Positions 1-7,501 of a stretch of 64,000 bases of DNA are shown one piece after another (position 1 is the first letter of the stretch; each line of letters begins with the position of its first letter). Source of the stretch: an uncultured Alcaligenaceae bacterium (GTDB lineage: Bacteria; Pseudomonadota; Gammaproteobacteria; Burkholderiales; Burkholderiaceae_B); contig CALFXX010000159.1 in assembly GCA_937952975.1 (NCBI GenBank), forward strand, positions 75,506-139,505, given 5' to 3'. The notes under the pieces are model-generated. The model saw only the letters and a list, made by a program, of their open reading frames with translations, was not told where the DNA came from and searched no databases. A program made the position numbers and the translations under genes.

Positions 1-934
1 AATTGTCGGCAACAAACTGACCAAACTGTGCAGGGGTTTGGCTGCTGACGACTTCAGTACCCAAGGCCACGAGCTTGCGTTCGGTTTCGGGGTCAGCCAA
101 GGCACGATTCAAAGCGCCATGTAGCTTGTCGATCACCGGCTGCGGCGTATTTTTTACCGCAAACATACCAATCCACGCGCCGAGGTTAAAGTTGCCAAGA
201 CCTTTTTCTTCGATTGTGGGCACTGAAGGGTCCATCGCCGTGCGCTTGGTCGTACTCACAGCCAGTGCGTTCAGACGCCCAGAAACCACATGCGGGTACA
301 CCGACACCATCGTGTCAAAGGTGGCATCTACATTACCGCCGATCACATCGGCCTGCGATTGCGTACTGCCTTGGTAGGGTACGTGCACCATCTTCACACC
401 GGCTTTTTGCATCAGAAGTAGCATCACTAAATGGCTGGTAGTGCCATTGCCAATCGAGGCGTACGTCAAGGCGTCTGGATTCGCTTTGGCGTAGGCAATA
501 TATTTTTCAAACGTATCGAGCCCTTTGGTTTTATTGCTGACCAGCAAAAATGGCAACCAAGACGATTGCCCGATTGGGGCAAAATCCGTTAAAGGCGAAT
601 AAGGCAGGTTTTTCATCAGATGGGCCGCCGTGCCCATCGGCGCTGTCGCACTCAACAGCAAGGTGTAACCATCTGGTTGAGACTTCGCCACCTCAGCAGG
701 TGCGAGCGTACCCCCAACTCCCGGTTTGTTTTTAATAATGATCGGCTGACCAAGATCCTTGCTCATCTTGTCGGCCAAGATTCGGCCAACCGAATCGGTT
801 GAAGTGCCAGGCGGAAACCCAATCCACATTGAAAGTGGCTTATCAGGGTAGGAGCCCTGAGCCTGACCAAGCGCGGGTAAAACTGCAGCCCCGAGGCAAA
901 CACAAGCCAATGCAAACAAGCGGATCAGTTTCAT
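1..934 (-). CDS. Bug/TctC-family solute receptor, C-terminus cut by window edge
   Basis: Periplasmic substrate-binding protein of the tripartite tricarboxylate transporter (TTT) type; such proteins capture carboxylates for a TctAB membrane pair. The frame is open from the ATG at 934 to the window edge, about 311 codons. It starts with a signal peptide (MKLIRLFALACVCLGAAVLP, then an Ala/Gly-rich cleavage region). It then has the family blocks YPDKPL, a Gly/Pro-rich ligand loop (GFPPGTSTDSVGR), KPGVGGT and the PDGYTLL signature. The last residues read QFGQFVADN, close to the usual end of a roughly 320-residue Bug protein, so only a few residues are missing. No tctA or tctB lies nearby, so it is an orphan receptor. 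The ligand cannot be read from the sequence. It is divergent from the cupin gene at 1099. Confidence 0.9.
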   Translation of the reverse strand, partial: MKLIRLFALACVCLGAAVLPALGQAQGSYPDKPLSMWIGFPPGTSTDSVGRILADKMSKDLGQPIIIKNKPGVGGTLAPAEVAKSQPDGYTLLLSATAPMGTAAHLMKNLPYSPLTDFAPIGQSSWLPFLLVSNKTKGLDTFEKYIAYAKANPDALTYASIGNGTTSHLVMLLLMQKAGVKMVHVPYQGSTQSQADVIGGNVDATFDTMVSVYPHVVSGRLNALAVSTTKRTAMDPSVPTIEEKGLGNFNLGAWIGMFAVKNTPQPVIDKLHGALNRALADPETERKLVALGTEVVSSQTPAQFGQFVADN

Positions 935-1017
935 GTGGTCAGTCTCCGAAGGGTTTCAAGCTATCTTTTGCCGAAGTCTAGCGCGAAATGGCCCTTTAAA
1001 TGCTCAATCGAGACCTC

Positions 1018-1029
1018 GCTGTCGACAGC
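1018..1029. promoter_or_regulatory. 12-bp perfect palindrome in a divergent promoter region
   Basis: GCTGTCGACAGC is self-complementary and lies in the 164-bp gap between the divergent Bug receptor (1-934) and the cupin-like gene (1099). It could be a regulator-binding site. A 12-bp palindrome can also arise by chance, and no adjacent regulator gene supports the idea. Confidence 0.25.
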
Positions 1030-1098
1030 AGGCAGGTCAGGCAGGTAAGATTGCATCAAACAAAATAATTCACCTGTATTTTTTAGGGATCGTCCGAC

Positions 1099-1884
1099 AT
1101 GCCATCCTTTGCCACCCGCGAGCACGCGCTCGCCAACCGTCACTACAACAAGCTGCCAAATGGCACGATTACACACGTATCCTCGTGTATCGGCGTGAAC
1201 TCTGTTGAGCGCAAGGCCACCGGCTTACCGGCGCGTCCCCCTGAGGCCTTTCCACCCCCACTCGAACCGATCGCTTTTTTGGTTGAGCAAGCGGCAAATA
1301 TGTCGATCCCCGGCCATTATCATCAAGCGGATCAGTTTCAAGTCTTTGTGGCGGGCGGGGGCAAGTTCGGCATCAAACCCATCGAAGGCCTGACCGTGCA
1401 CTATGCCATGGGCTTCACCCCTTACGCCCCGATCCATGCGGCCGAAGCCGGCGTTGAGTACTACACCCTACGCAATGGCTGGGATCCTGGTGCGCGATGG
1501 ATGCCCGATTACAAAGAGGGCCTTAAAGGACGCACCAAAGACTACCGGCACGGCTTGGGCTTGATTCCTGCACTGCTGGGCGACGCCGATGGCCCCAAAA
1601 ACCTCACTGGGGTACTTGAGCAAACCGTCGTGCCCTTTGAAGCCGATGGCTTGGGCGCGATGCTTTATCAAGCCGCACCCGGGCAACGCATCACCGGCCC
1701 CGCACCCAGTCAGGGGCGTGGCCAATACTGGATGGTCATGAGCGGCGAGTGCCAACTCAATGAGCATGTCGGTGGCAAGCAAGCCTTGATATTTGTCGAT
1801 CCCACTGAACCAGCGCCCGCTATCACCGCGGGTAAAGACGGTGCAGCGATCTTGTTGATGCAGTTTCCAAAGCGCGAGCAATGA
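1099..1884 (+). CDS. Cupin-like conserved hypothetical protein
   Basis: A 261-residue soluble protein with no signal peptide. Around residues 72-90 it carries a cupin-like motif 1: a Gly, then His-Tyr-His, with Gln where the acidic ligand normally sits, followed by a Gly-rich turn (GGGKFG). A second beta-rich half (about 185-255) suggests a two-domain bicupin-like fold; that is inference. Function is unknown. Possibilities include a small-molecule sensor or an enzyme acting on the substrate of the linked genes. The stop overlaps the start of the next gene in ATGA, and that gene overlaps a CoA-transferase in the same way, so the three are probably translationally coupled and serve one pathway. 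Confidence 0.75.
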   Translation: MPSFATREHALANRHYNKLPNGTITHVSSCIGVNSVERKATGLPARPPEAFPPPLEPIAFLVEQAANMSIPGHYHQADQFQVFVAGGGKFGIKPIEGLTVHYAMGFTPYAPIHAAEAGVEYYTLRNGWDPGARWMPDYKEGLKGRTKDYRHGLGLIPALLGDADGPKNLTGVLEQTVVPFEADGLGAMLYQAAPGQRITGPAPSQGRGQYWMVMSGECQLNEHVGGKQALIFVDPTEPAPAITAGKDGAAILLMQFPKREQ

Positions 1885-2849
1885 TGCGAGCGACTTTTGC
1901 AAGATTGGCCGTTAGCTTTTTCATACTCGGCCTACTTGCAGGCGGGCCTGCAGCAAAGGCCGCCGAAGGACCACTCAGAATCATTGTGATCGTGGCGCCC
2001 GGCGGCAGTGCCGACGCCATGGCACGCATGGTGAGCGAAAAAATCGGTCCTCTTCTGAACACCTTAACGGTGGTTGAAAACAAGCCTGGTGCGGGTGGCA
2101 ATCTGGCGACCCAACTCGTCGCCAAAGCCCCTGCAGACGGCATGACCTTGCTAGTCACGGCAAATAACCACACCATCAACCCAACCTTGTTTTTAGACGC
2201 GGGCTACAGCATTGACGATTTAGTACCGATTGCAGATTTGATGTGGGGGCCAAGCGTGATTGTGGTGCCCGCCAACTCGCCGTATCAGTCTTTCGATCAA
2301 CTGCTGGCGGATGCCAAAAAAAGACCTGATGCGATTACCTACGGCAGCGCAGGGATCGGCACGCCCAGCCACATCGCTGGTGAGCTGCTGAACCAGGCCG
2401 CAGGCGTCAAACTGGCCCACGCGCCCTATCGCGGCTCGGGTCCATCCCTGACTGACTTAGCAGGCGGTCAGATCCCCGTCGTGCTGTCGTCCTTGGTCGC
2501 CGCAATGCCCTTGATCAAATCAGGCAGAATTCGTCCTTTGGCGGTGACATCGAGCAAGCGCTGGCCCGGCGCTGAAACCATCCCTACAGTTGCTGAGTTT
2601 GGTCTGCCTAAATTTGAACATCTCACGTTTATTGGTCTCATGGCACCCAAAGGCACCACCCAGGCTCAGGCCAACACCCTGAGTCAGGCAGTGATGAAAG
2701 TGCTGGCCGACCCAGCAGTCACGGCCAAAGTGGCGAGCCTAGGCGGTGAAGTGGGACACATGAACGCACAAGAATTCAAACACTACATTGATGCCGATTA
2801 CAACATCTCGCGTCAGATTGTTCAGTCAACCGGAATGAAGCCCGAATGA
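1881..2849 (+). CDS. Bug/TctC-family tricarboxylate receptor
   Basis: Periplasmic binding protein of the TTT family, 322 residues. An N-terminal signal peptide (about 1-28, ending around AKA) precedes the mature protein. Family blocks follow: APGGSADAMARM, NKPGAGGN, PADGMTLLV (in place of the usual PDGYTLL) and TYGSAGIGTPSH. The start overlaps the upstream stop as ATGA; an in-frame ATG three bases later is equally possible. The stop overlaps the next ATG the same way. Coupling to a CoA-transferase suggests it captures an organic acid that is then activated to its CoA ester (inference). No membrane subunits are encoded here. Confidence 0.9.
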   Translation: MMRATFARLAVSFFILGLLAGGPAAKAAEGPLRIIVIVAPGGSADAMARMVSEKIGPLLNTLTVVENKPGAGGNLATQLVAKAPADGMTLLVTANNHTINPTLFLDAGYSIDDLVPIADLMWGPSVIVVPANSPYQSFDQLLADAKKRPDAITYGSAGIGTPSHIAGELLNQAAGVKLAHAPYRGSGPSLTDLAGGQIPVVLSSLVAAMPLIKSGRIRPLAVTSSKRWPGAETIPTVAEFGLPKFEHLTFIGLMAPKGTTQAQANTLSQAVMKVLADPAVTAKVASLGGEVGHMNAQEFKHYIDADYNISRQIVQSTGMKPE

Positions 2850-4066
2850 ATACTGCCCTACACGATCCAACTAAACCGCTCGCGGGCATGCGCGTCCTTG
2901 AGTTGTCGCAAATTATGGCGGGCCCAATTTGCGGTCTCATGCTGGGCGATCTTGGGGCTGAAGTCATCAAGATTGAAAAGTTTCCTGGTGGGGATGATGC
3001 CCGCGCGTTTAGCAGTGCAGGAGCTGTCAACGCGATGCCTGCGTCATTCCAAATGATCAATCGCGGCAAAAAATCCGTAGCACTGAACCTGAAATCCAAG
3101 CTCGGGCGCGAAACCCTATTGAAGATGGTTCAACAGGCCGATGTCGTCACCGAAAACTATCGCCCGGGGGCACTTAAGCGCCTGGGTCTGGCCCCCGAAG
3201 ACCTCATCAAAGCCAATCCTAAGTTGATTGTCGTATCTGTGAGCGGCTATGGTTCGACTGGACCGCTCAGTGATCGTGGCGGCTTTGATTTAGTGTTGCA
3301 GGCCTTTAGCGGCTTGATTAGTGTCACAGGCGAAGAAGGTGGCGGCTCAGTCAAGCCCGGCGTACCGACAGCTGACATTAATTCTGGTGTACTGGCTGCG
3401 CTTGGCACGCTCAGCGCTTATATCTATCGCCTGCGCACGGGGCAGGGGCAATGGGTACAAACCTCGTTACTGCAGGCCTCTATGCAGCAACTCTACTGGC
3501 AGGCGGCCTTGTTTTTTGCCAGCGGCGCGATGCCAAAACGTTTAGGCACTGCCCACCCTTTAATTGCCCCCTACCAAACCTTCGCCTGCGCCGACGGCGA
3601 GCTCGCGATTGGTGGGGGCAACGCGACGATCTGGAAAAAATTACTTGAGGTGCTTGAAAAGCCTCAATGGGACGAAGATGCGCGTTTTAACTCAAGCAAA
3701 AACCGGCTGGATAACCGCCCTGCACTTGAGACCTTAATGAACGACGTGCTGCGCAAGCACACGCGTGCCTACTGGGAAGAAAAATTATTAGCCGCGGGTG
3801 TCCCGTGCGGACCTGTGCAAAATGTTGCCGAAGCGCTCAATCATCCACAAACACATGCGTTGAACATGGTGATTGACGTTGAAAATGCGGATGGGGGTTC
3901 GATGCGCTCGTTGGGCTTGCCGATTTTGTTTAACGGCACCAACAGCCCCTCACTTAGCGCCGCCCCGCAACTAGGCCAGCATACGCAAGAAGTCTTAAGC
4001 GCGTGGGGGGTTAGCCCAGAAGAATACGCGCTGTTGGTAAAAGAACAGGCCTGCATGCAGGCCTGA
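2846..4066 (+). CDS. CaiB/BaiF family III CoA-transferase
   Basis: Cytoplasmic acyl-CoA:carboxylate CoA-transferase, 406 residues, usual family length. The family opening (LAGMRVLELSQIMAGPICG) and the block GDLGAEVIKIEKFPGGDDAR are present. The catalytic Asp of formyl-CoA transferase corresponds to Asp177 in VPTADINSG, and SVSGYGSTGP follows the pattern of the family. It is the third gene of a tightly coupled unit with a cupin-like protein and a Bug receptor, so it probably activates the imported acid. The donor and acceptor cannot be read. The last codons form a 20-bp perfect palindrome that includes the stop. Confidence 0.92.
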   Translation: MNTALHDPTKPLAGMRVLELSQIMAGPICGLMLGDLGAEVIKIEKFPGGDDARAFSSAGAVNAMPASFQMINRGKKSVALNLKSKLGRETLLKMVQQADVVTENYRPGALKRLGLAPEDLIKANPKLIVVSVSGYGSTGPLSDRGGFDLVLQAFSGLISVTGEEGGGSVKPGVPTADINSGVLAALGTLSAYIYRLRTGQGQWVQTSLLQASMQQLYWQAALFFASGAMPKRLGTAHPLIAPYQTFACADGELAIGGGNATIWKKLLEVLEKPQWDEDARFNSSKNRLDNRPALETLMNDVLRKHTRAYWEEKLLAAGVPCGPVQNVAEALNHPQTHALNMVIDVENADGGSMRSLGLPILFNGTNSPSLSAAPQLGQHTQEVLSAWGVSPEEYALLVKEQACMQA

Positions 4067-4073
4067 GGTTCTT
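4041..4073. terminator. Palindromic hairpin across the CoA-transferase stop, probable bidirectional terminator
   Basis: A perfect 20-bp palindrome (CAGGCCTGCATGCAGGCCTG, 4046-4065) is flanked by AAGAAC on the left and GTTCTT on the right, which extends the stem with a small bulge. It contains the stop codon of the plus-strand CoA-transferase and lies just beyond the stop of the convergent minus-strand gene (4075). The T-tract is poor on either side, so the termination role is inferred from position and stem strength. Confidence 0.45.
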
Positions 4074-4074
4074 C

Positions 4075-4890
4075 TTAACGACCTTTAAATTGCGCCGGGC
4101 GTTTTTCTAAGAACGCCGCACGGCCTTCTTTGAAATCGTCGCTGGCAAAGCATGCTTTCACCATCGCAACGGCTCGCTCGATGTCTTGCTCTTCTGGCTG
4201 AGCACACACCTGGCGAATATTGAACTTGCTCGCCGCAACGGTTAACGGCGCGTTTTCAGCAATCAGCTTGGTGTATTCAGCGATCACGGCATCGATCTCG
4301 TCACCCTTGCACACGCGCGATACAAATCCCATACGCAAGGCATCATGGGCATCAAAGCGGCGCGCCGTCACAAAAATATCTGTCGCATTCGCCAAGCCAA
4401 TAATGTTGGTAAAGCGATTGATCCCCTTATGACCATAGCCCAAGCCTAAGCGCGCGGCAGGCATTCTGAAGGTTGCATCTTCAGTGCAAATGCGAATATC
4501 GCAGGCTGCGGCAAGACCCAGGCCCCCGCCAAAGCAGAAGCCACGAATTTGCGCAATCACGGGCTTTGAGCACTCGACTGGGGCGTTCATTGAATCTGAC
4601 ACCGCGTCTTCGTAAGCCAACTGAGTTTCTGGCGAGCTACGCAAGGTATCAAACTGAGAAATATCAGCGCCCGAGACAAAGGCTTTTTCGCCCTGCCCCA
4701 CAATGACAATCACCCGAACTTCAGGATCGGCATCAAACGCGCGGATCGCTTTGGGCAAGTCTGTCCACATTTGTACTGACATGGCGTTCATTTTGTTGGG
4801 GTTCGAGATCAGGATCGTACCGATCGCACCCTTTTTCTCGGCAATGATGCTGCCGACGATTGTTTTTTTCTCTGTTCCTGACTCTGCCAC
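4075..4890 (-). CDS. Enoyl-CoA hydratase/isomerase-fold protein lacking both catalytic Glu
   Basis: Crotonase-fold protein, 271 residues. The family acyl-CoA pocket is present: SGADISQF (about 73-80) and the oxyanion-hole stretch GFCFGGGLGLAAACDI. In mitochondrial crotonase the two catalytic glutamates (Glu144, Glu164) align with Gly125 and Ala145 here (GGGLGLA and FRMPAARLG). Classic hydration is therefore unlikely; isomerase, decarboxylase, thioesterase-like or C-C hydrolase chemistry is possible. It ends in the usual FLEKRPAQFKGR. It is divergent from a family III CoA-transferase (5054), with a perfect palindrome between them, which suggests joint control in an acyl-CoA pathway. Confidence 0.85.
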   Translation of the reverse strand: MAESGTEKKTIVGSIIAEKKGAIGTILISNPNKMNAMSVQMWTDLPKAIRAFDADPEVRVIVIVGQGEKAFVSGADISQFDTLRSSPETQLAYEDAVSDSMNAPVECSKPVIAQIRGFCFGGGLGLAAACDIRICTEDATFRMPAARLGLGYGHKGINRFTNIIGLANATDIFVTARRFDAHDALRMGFVSRVCKGDEIDAVIAEYTKLIAENAPLTVAASKFNIRQVCAQPEEQDIERAVAMVKACFASDDFKEGRAAFLEKRPAQFKGR

Positions 4891-4921
4891 GAAAATTCCC
4901 CTTTTTAGACATTGTTAATCG

Positions 4922-4936
4922 CTGCTAGTCTAGCAG
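4922..4936. promoter_or_regulatory. 15-nt palindrome between divergent acyl-CoA genes, candidate operator
   Basis: CTGCTAG-T-CTAGCAG is a perfect inverted repeat in the 163-bp region between the crotonase-fold gene (minus) and the CoA-transferase (plus). Position and symmetry fit a dimeric regulator site controlling both. No regulator gene is adjacent. Confidence 0.35.
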
Positions 4937-5053
4937 TATCACTTGCAAAAACACCGAAAGCAACTTATAAAAGGCTTCGAAAGTCGGCAGTACACTCGAA
5001 ATTACAGAAAAATCTGTCCGACCGCCTTTGCCATTCAATCTAAATCGAAAATC

Positions 5054-6250
5054 ATGTCAAAAATTCAGGCCTCTTCAGCACTTTCAAATCTTAAAGTTCT
5101 AGATATGTCTCGCGTGCGCGCGGGCCCAAACTGTGTGCGCCTACTCGCCGACTTCGGCGCAGATGTGATCCGCATTGAACCGCCCAAAGGCGTGGATCCT
5201 AACGAAGGCATGTTTGCTGCCAACCGCGAGGGTGGCGACTTTCAAAACCTGAACCGCAACAAGCGGGCAATGACCTTGAACCTCAAAAAGCCAGGCGCAC
5301 TCGACATCATGATGCGTCTGGTTAAAACCGCTGACGTCGTGGTTGAAAACTGGCGTCCAGACATCAAGAACAAACTGGGCGTTGACTATGAGTCACTCGC
5401 CAAGGTCAATCCACGCATTATTTTGGCTAGTATCTCTGGCTATGGTCAAGAAGGCCCCTACGCGTCGCGCCCTGGCTTTGACCAGATTATGCAAGGCATG
5501 GGCGGGTTGATGTCAGTGACTGGTATTCCCGGTCAGGGCCCCGTGCGCGCAGGCCTTGCCGTGGCTGACATGAGCGCAGGCTTGTATGCCGGCATTGGTA
5601 TCTTGACCGCACTACTCGAGCGCGAGCGCTCAGGCAAAGGGCAATGGGTTCATGCCTCGCTACTGCACGCACAAATTGCGATGATGGATTTTCAGGCAGC
5701 GCGCTATCTGAACGAGGGTGACGTCGCGGGTCAGGCTGGTAACGATCATCCCACTTCAAGCCCCATGGGCTTATTTGAAGCCAGCGACGGTGTCTTTAAC
5801 TTGGGCGCTTCAGGTCAAGGCAATTGGGTACGTCTATGCGAACTCGCCAAGCGCCCCGACTGGATGGCAGACCCTGACTTTGCCAACGAAAAAACTCGCG
5901 CAGTCAATCGCGCTAAGTGCAACCAAGCGCTCAACGAAGTCTTTCGCACCAACACCGTGGCCTACTGGGTCGACAACCTGAACAAAGCAGGCGTGCCTGC
6001 GGGCCCAGTCTATAACGTGCCAGAAATGTTTGCTGACGAGCACATCAAGCAATCACACATTTCTAAAATGGTGAAAGATAAAAACGGTAAAGAAAAAGGC
6101 TTCATTACCTTGCCAACCGTGCTGAGTCGTACACCAGCAGACGTCGTCACCACCGCGCCACAATGGGGCGAGCACACGGCTGAGGTTCTGGGCGAAGTCG
6201 GCTATTCAGAAGCAGAAATCGCCAAGTTCTACGAGCAAGGCGTGGTGTAA
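5054..6250 (+). CDS. CaiB/BaiF family III CoA-transferase
   Basis: 398-residue acyl-CoA:carboxylate CoA-transferase. The frame is open upstream to 4943, but the ATG at 5054 places the family opening (LSNLKVLDMSRVRAGPNCVR) near the N-terminus, so I chose it. The catalytic Asp is Asp172 in GLAVADMSAG; SGYGQEGPY and the C-terminal QWGEHTAEVLGE block are typical. It is divergent from the crotonase-fold gene and convergent with an FAH-family hydrolase. It probably activates a carboxylic acid with a CoA donor such as succinyl-CoA; the substrate is not readable. Confidence 0.92.
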   Translation: MSKIQASSALSNLKVLDMSRVRAGPNCVRLLADFGADVIRIEPPKGVDPNEGMFAANREGGDFQNLNRNKRAMTLNLKKPGALDIMMRLVKTADVVVENWRPDIKNKLGVDYESLAKVNPRIILASISGYGQEGPYASRPGFDQIMQGMGGLMSVTGIPGQGPVRAGLAVADMSAGLYAGIGILTALLERERSGKGQWVHASLLHAQIAMMDFQAARYLNEGDVAGQAGNDHPTSSPMGLFEASDGVFNLGASGQGNWVRLCELAKRPDWMADPDFANEKTRAVNRAKCNQALNEVFRTNTVAYWVDNLNKAGVPAGPVYNVPEMFADEHIKQSHISKMVKDKNGKEKGFITLPTVLSRTPADVVTTAPQWGEHTAEVLGEVGYSEAEIAKFYEQGVV

Positions 6251-6256
6251 CGCCCT

Positions 6257-6286
6257 GTGATCCCTTAACGCGTTTTGAGGGATCAC
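6257..6286. other. Hairpin downstream of the CoA-transferase
   Basis: GTGATCCCT (6257-6265) pairs with AGGGATCAC (6278-6286) around a 12-nt loop. No T-tract follows. It precedes the strong terminator at 6311 and may be an auxiliary transcript-end structure. Confidence 0.35.
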
Positions 6287-6310
6287 TTGAATTAACGTTG
6301 CAGGCAAACA

Positions 6311-6347
6311 AAAAGCTCGACACCTTTAAACGTGTCGAGCTTTTTTA
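6311..6347. terminator. Strong bidirectional Rho-independent terminator
   Basis: AAAAGCTCGACAC (6311-6323) pairs perfectly with GTGTCGAGCTTTT (6332-6344) around an 8-nt loop. A T-run follows on the plus strand and an A-run precedes it, giving a T-run on the minus strand. It lies between convergent genes ending at 6250 and 6355. Confidence 0.9.
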
Positions 6348-6354
6348 TTTAAGA

Positions 6355-7224
6355 CTATTCGTCAGCGATCGGATTACTTAAGACACCCACGCCTTCAATA
6401 TCGATCTCGATGGTGTCGCCGGCCTTCATGAAGACGGGCGGTTTTCTAGCATAGCCAACACCGGCAGGTGTACCCGTGATGACCACATCGCCCGGCTCTA
6501 AGGTCATGCACTCGGTGATCAACACTAGCGTTTCGACAATACCCCACAAAAAGTTTTTGGTGTTGGCATCTTGCATGACCTGGCCGTTCAAGCGCGATTG
6601 AATCCGCAGGCCATCGGCTGCGCGCGGCAACTCGTCGGGTGTCACCAACCACGGACCAAAACCGCCAGTCGCATCGAAGTTTTTACCGATCGTCCATTGC
6701 GTTGACTTACGCTGATAGTCACGCAAACTGCCGTCATTAAAAGCACTATAGCCAGCCAAGCAATCAAGCGCGTTTGCGGCGGTCAAGTGCTTAGCGCGTT
6801 TGCCCACCACGAAGGCAAGCTCGGCCTCATAGTCAAACTTGTCAGAGACCTTTGGGCGAATCATGGGCTGCAAATGCCCCACCATTGAGCTTGGGCCACG
6901 CATAAAGAAACTTGGGTACTCAGGCCGTGCGTGCCCACCCTCAGCGGCATGGTCAGCATAGTTCAGGCCCAAACAGATAATTTTGGTTGGGTTATCGACC
7001 AACGGAATGAACTTGATTCCTTGAACCGTTTTGATCGTGGCGGTTGAGCTTTTTGCTAACTCAGCAATACGCGTCATGGCACCCGCTGTTGAAATCACTT
7101 CAAGCAGTGTCTTGGGCAAGCTGGCATCGGTTGCGGCAAGATCGATAAACTCGCTTGAATCTTTGGCACGCAACAAGCCCACACGCTTTTGCTGGTTTTG
7201 GTCTTGATAACTAAATAAACGCAT
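6355..7224 (-). CDS. Fumarylacetoacetate hydrolase (FAH) family protein
   Basis: 289-residue cytoplasmic metal-dependent hydrolase or isomerase/decarboxylase. A variable N-terminal domain (1-90) precedes the FAH core. The core includes KIICLGLNYADHAAEGG, the metal-binding acidic residues of DYEAELAFVVG and FNDGSLRDYQ, and the family motif GDVVITGTPAGVG near residue 255. Members act on acylpyruvates, 2-keto-3-deoxy sugars, homoprotocatechuate intermediates or oxaloacetate, and the sequence alone does not distinguish these. It is divergent from a Bug receptor at 7502, which suggests it acts in catabolism of that imported acid. Confidence 0.88.
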   Translation of the reverse strand: MRLFSYQDQNQQKRVGLLRAKDSSEFIDLAATDASLPKTLLEVISTAGAMTRIAELAKSSTATIKTVQGIKFIPLVDNPTKIICLGLNYADHAAEGGHARPEYPSFFMRGPSSMVGHLQPMIRPKVSDKFDYEAELAFVVGKRAKHLTAANALDCLAGYSAFNDGSLRDYQRKSTQWTIGKNFDATGGFGPWLVTPDELPRAADGLRIQSRLNGQVMQDANTKNFLWGIVETLVLITECMTLEPGDVVITGTPAGVGYARKPPVFMKAGDTIEIDIEGVGVLSNPIADE

Positions 7225-7369
7225 TAGGCTTCCTTGGGAGTGAGTCAGGTCAATCGGCTTACGAAGTGACCAGCAGGTTTTGAACTTGCAAGAAGTTACT
7301 ACTAAATCAGCTGAATCGCAAAGCGGTGGCGTGTCACCAGGCCTCGGATCCGCATCTGCATCACCTGCT

Positions 7370-7417
7370 TACAGACTCGGGCTCGCAGCCGCCAGTCGGC
7401 TCATCGGAGAGTCTGTA
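7370..7417 (+). promoter_or_regulatory. Nested inverted repeats upstream of a Bug receptor gene
   Basis: TACAGACTC (7370-7378) pairs with GAGTCTGTA (7409-7417) over a 30-nt interior. That interior itself contains AGCCG-ccagt-CGGCT. The structure lies in the 277-nt gap before the receptor start at 7502. It could be an operator or a structured 5' leader. I do not recognise it as a known riboswitch. Confidence 0.35.
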
Positions 7418-7501
7418 GACGCAGGACAAGCCGCCTGCTACATTCAAACGAGTTTGTACAACATGAGCGCATCACAACATCTATCGGATTTCGAAACGAC
7501 T

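Noticed and set aside
7280..7501. Upstream extension of the Bug receptor reading frame
   Set aside because: It would place more than 70 residues before the signal peptide, which would block export; the region looks like a regulatory leader.
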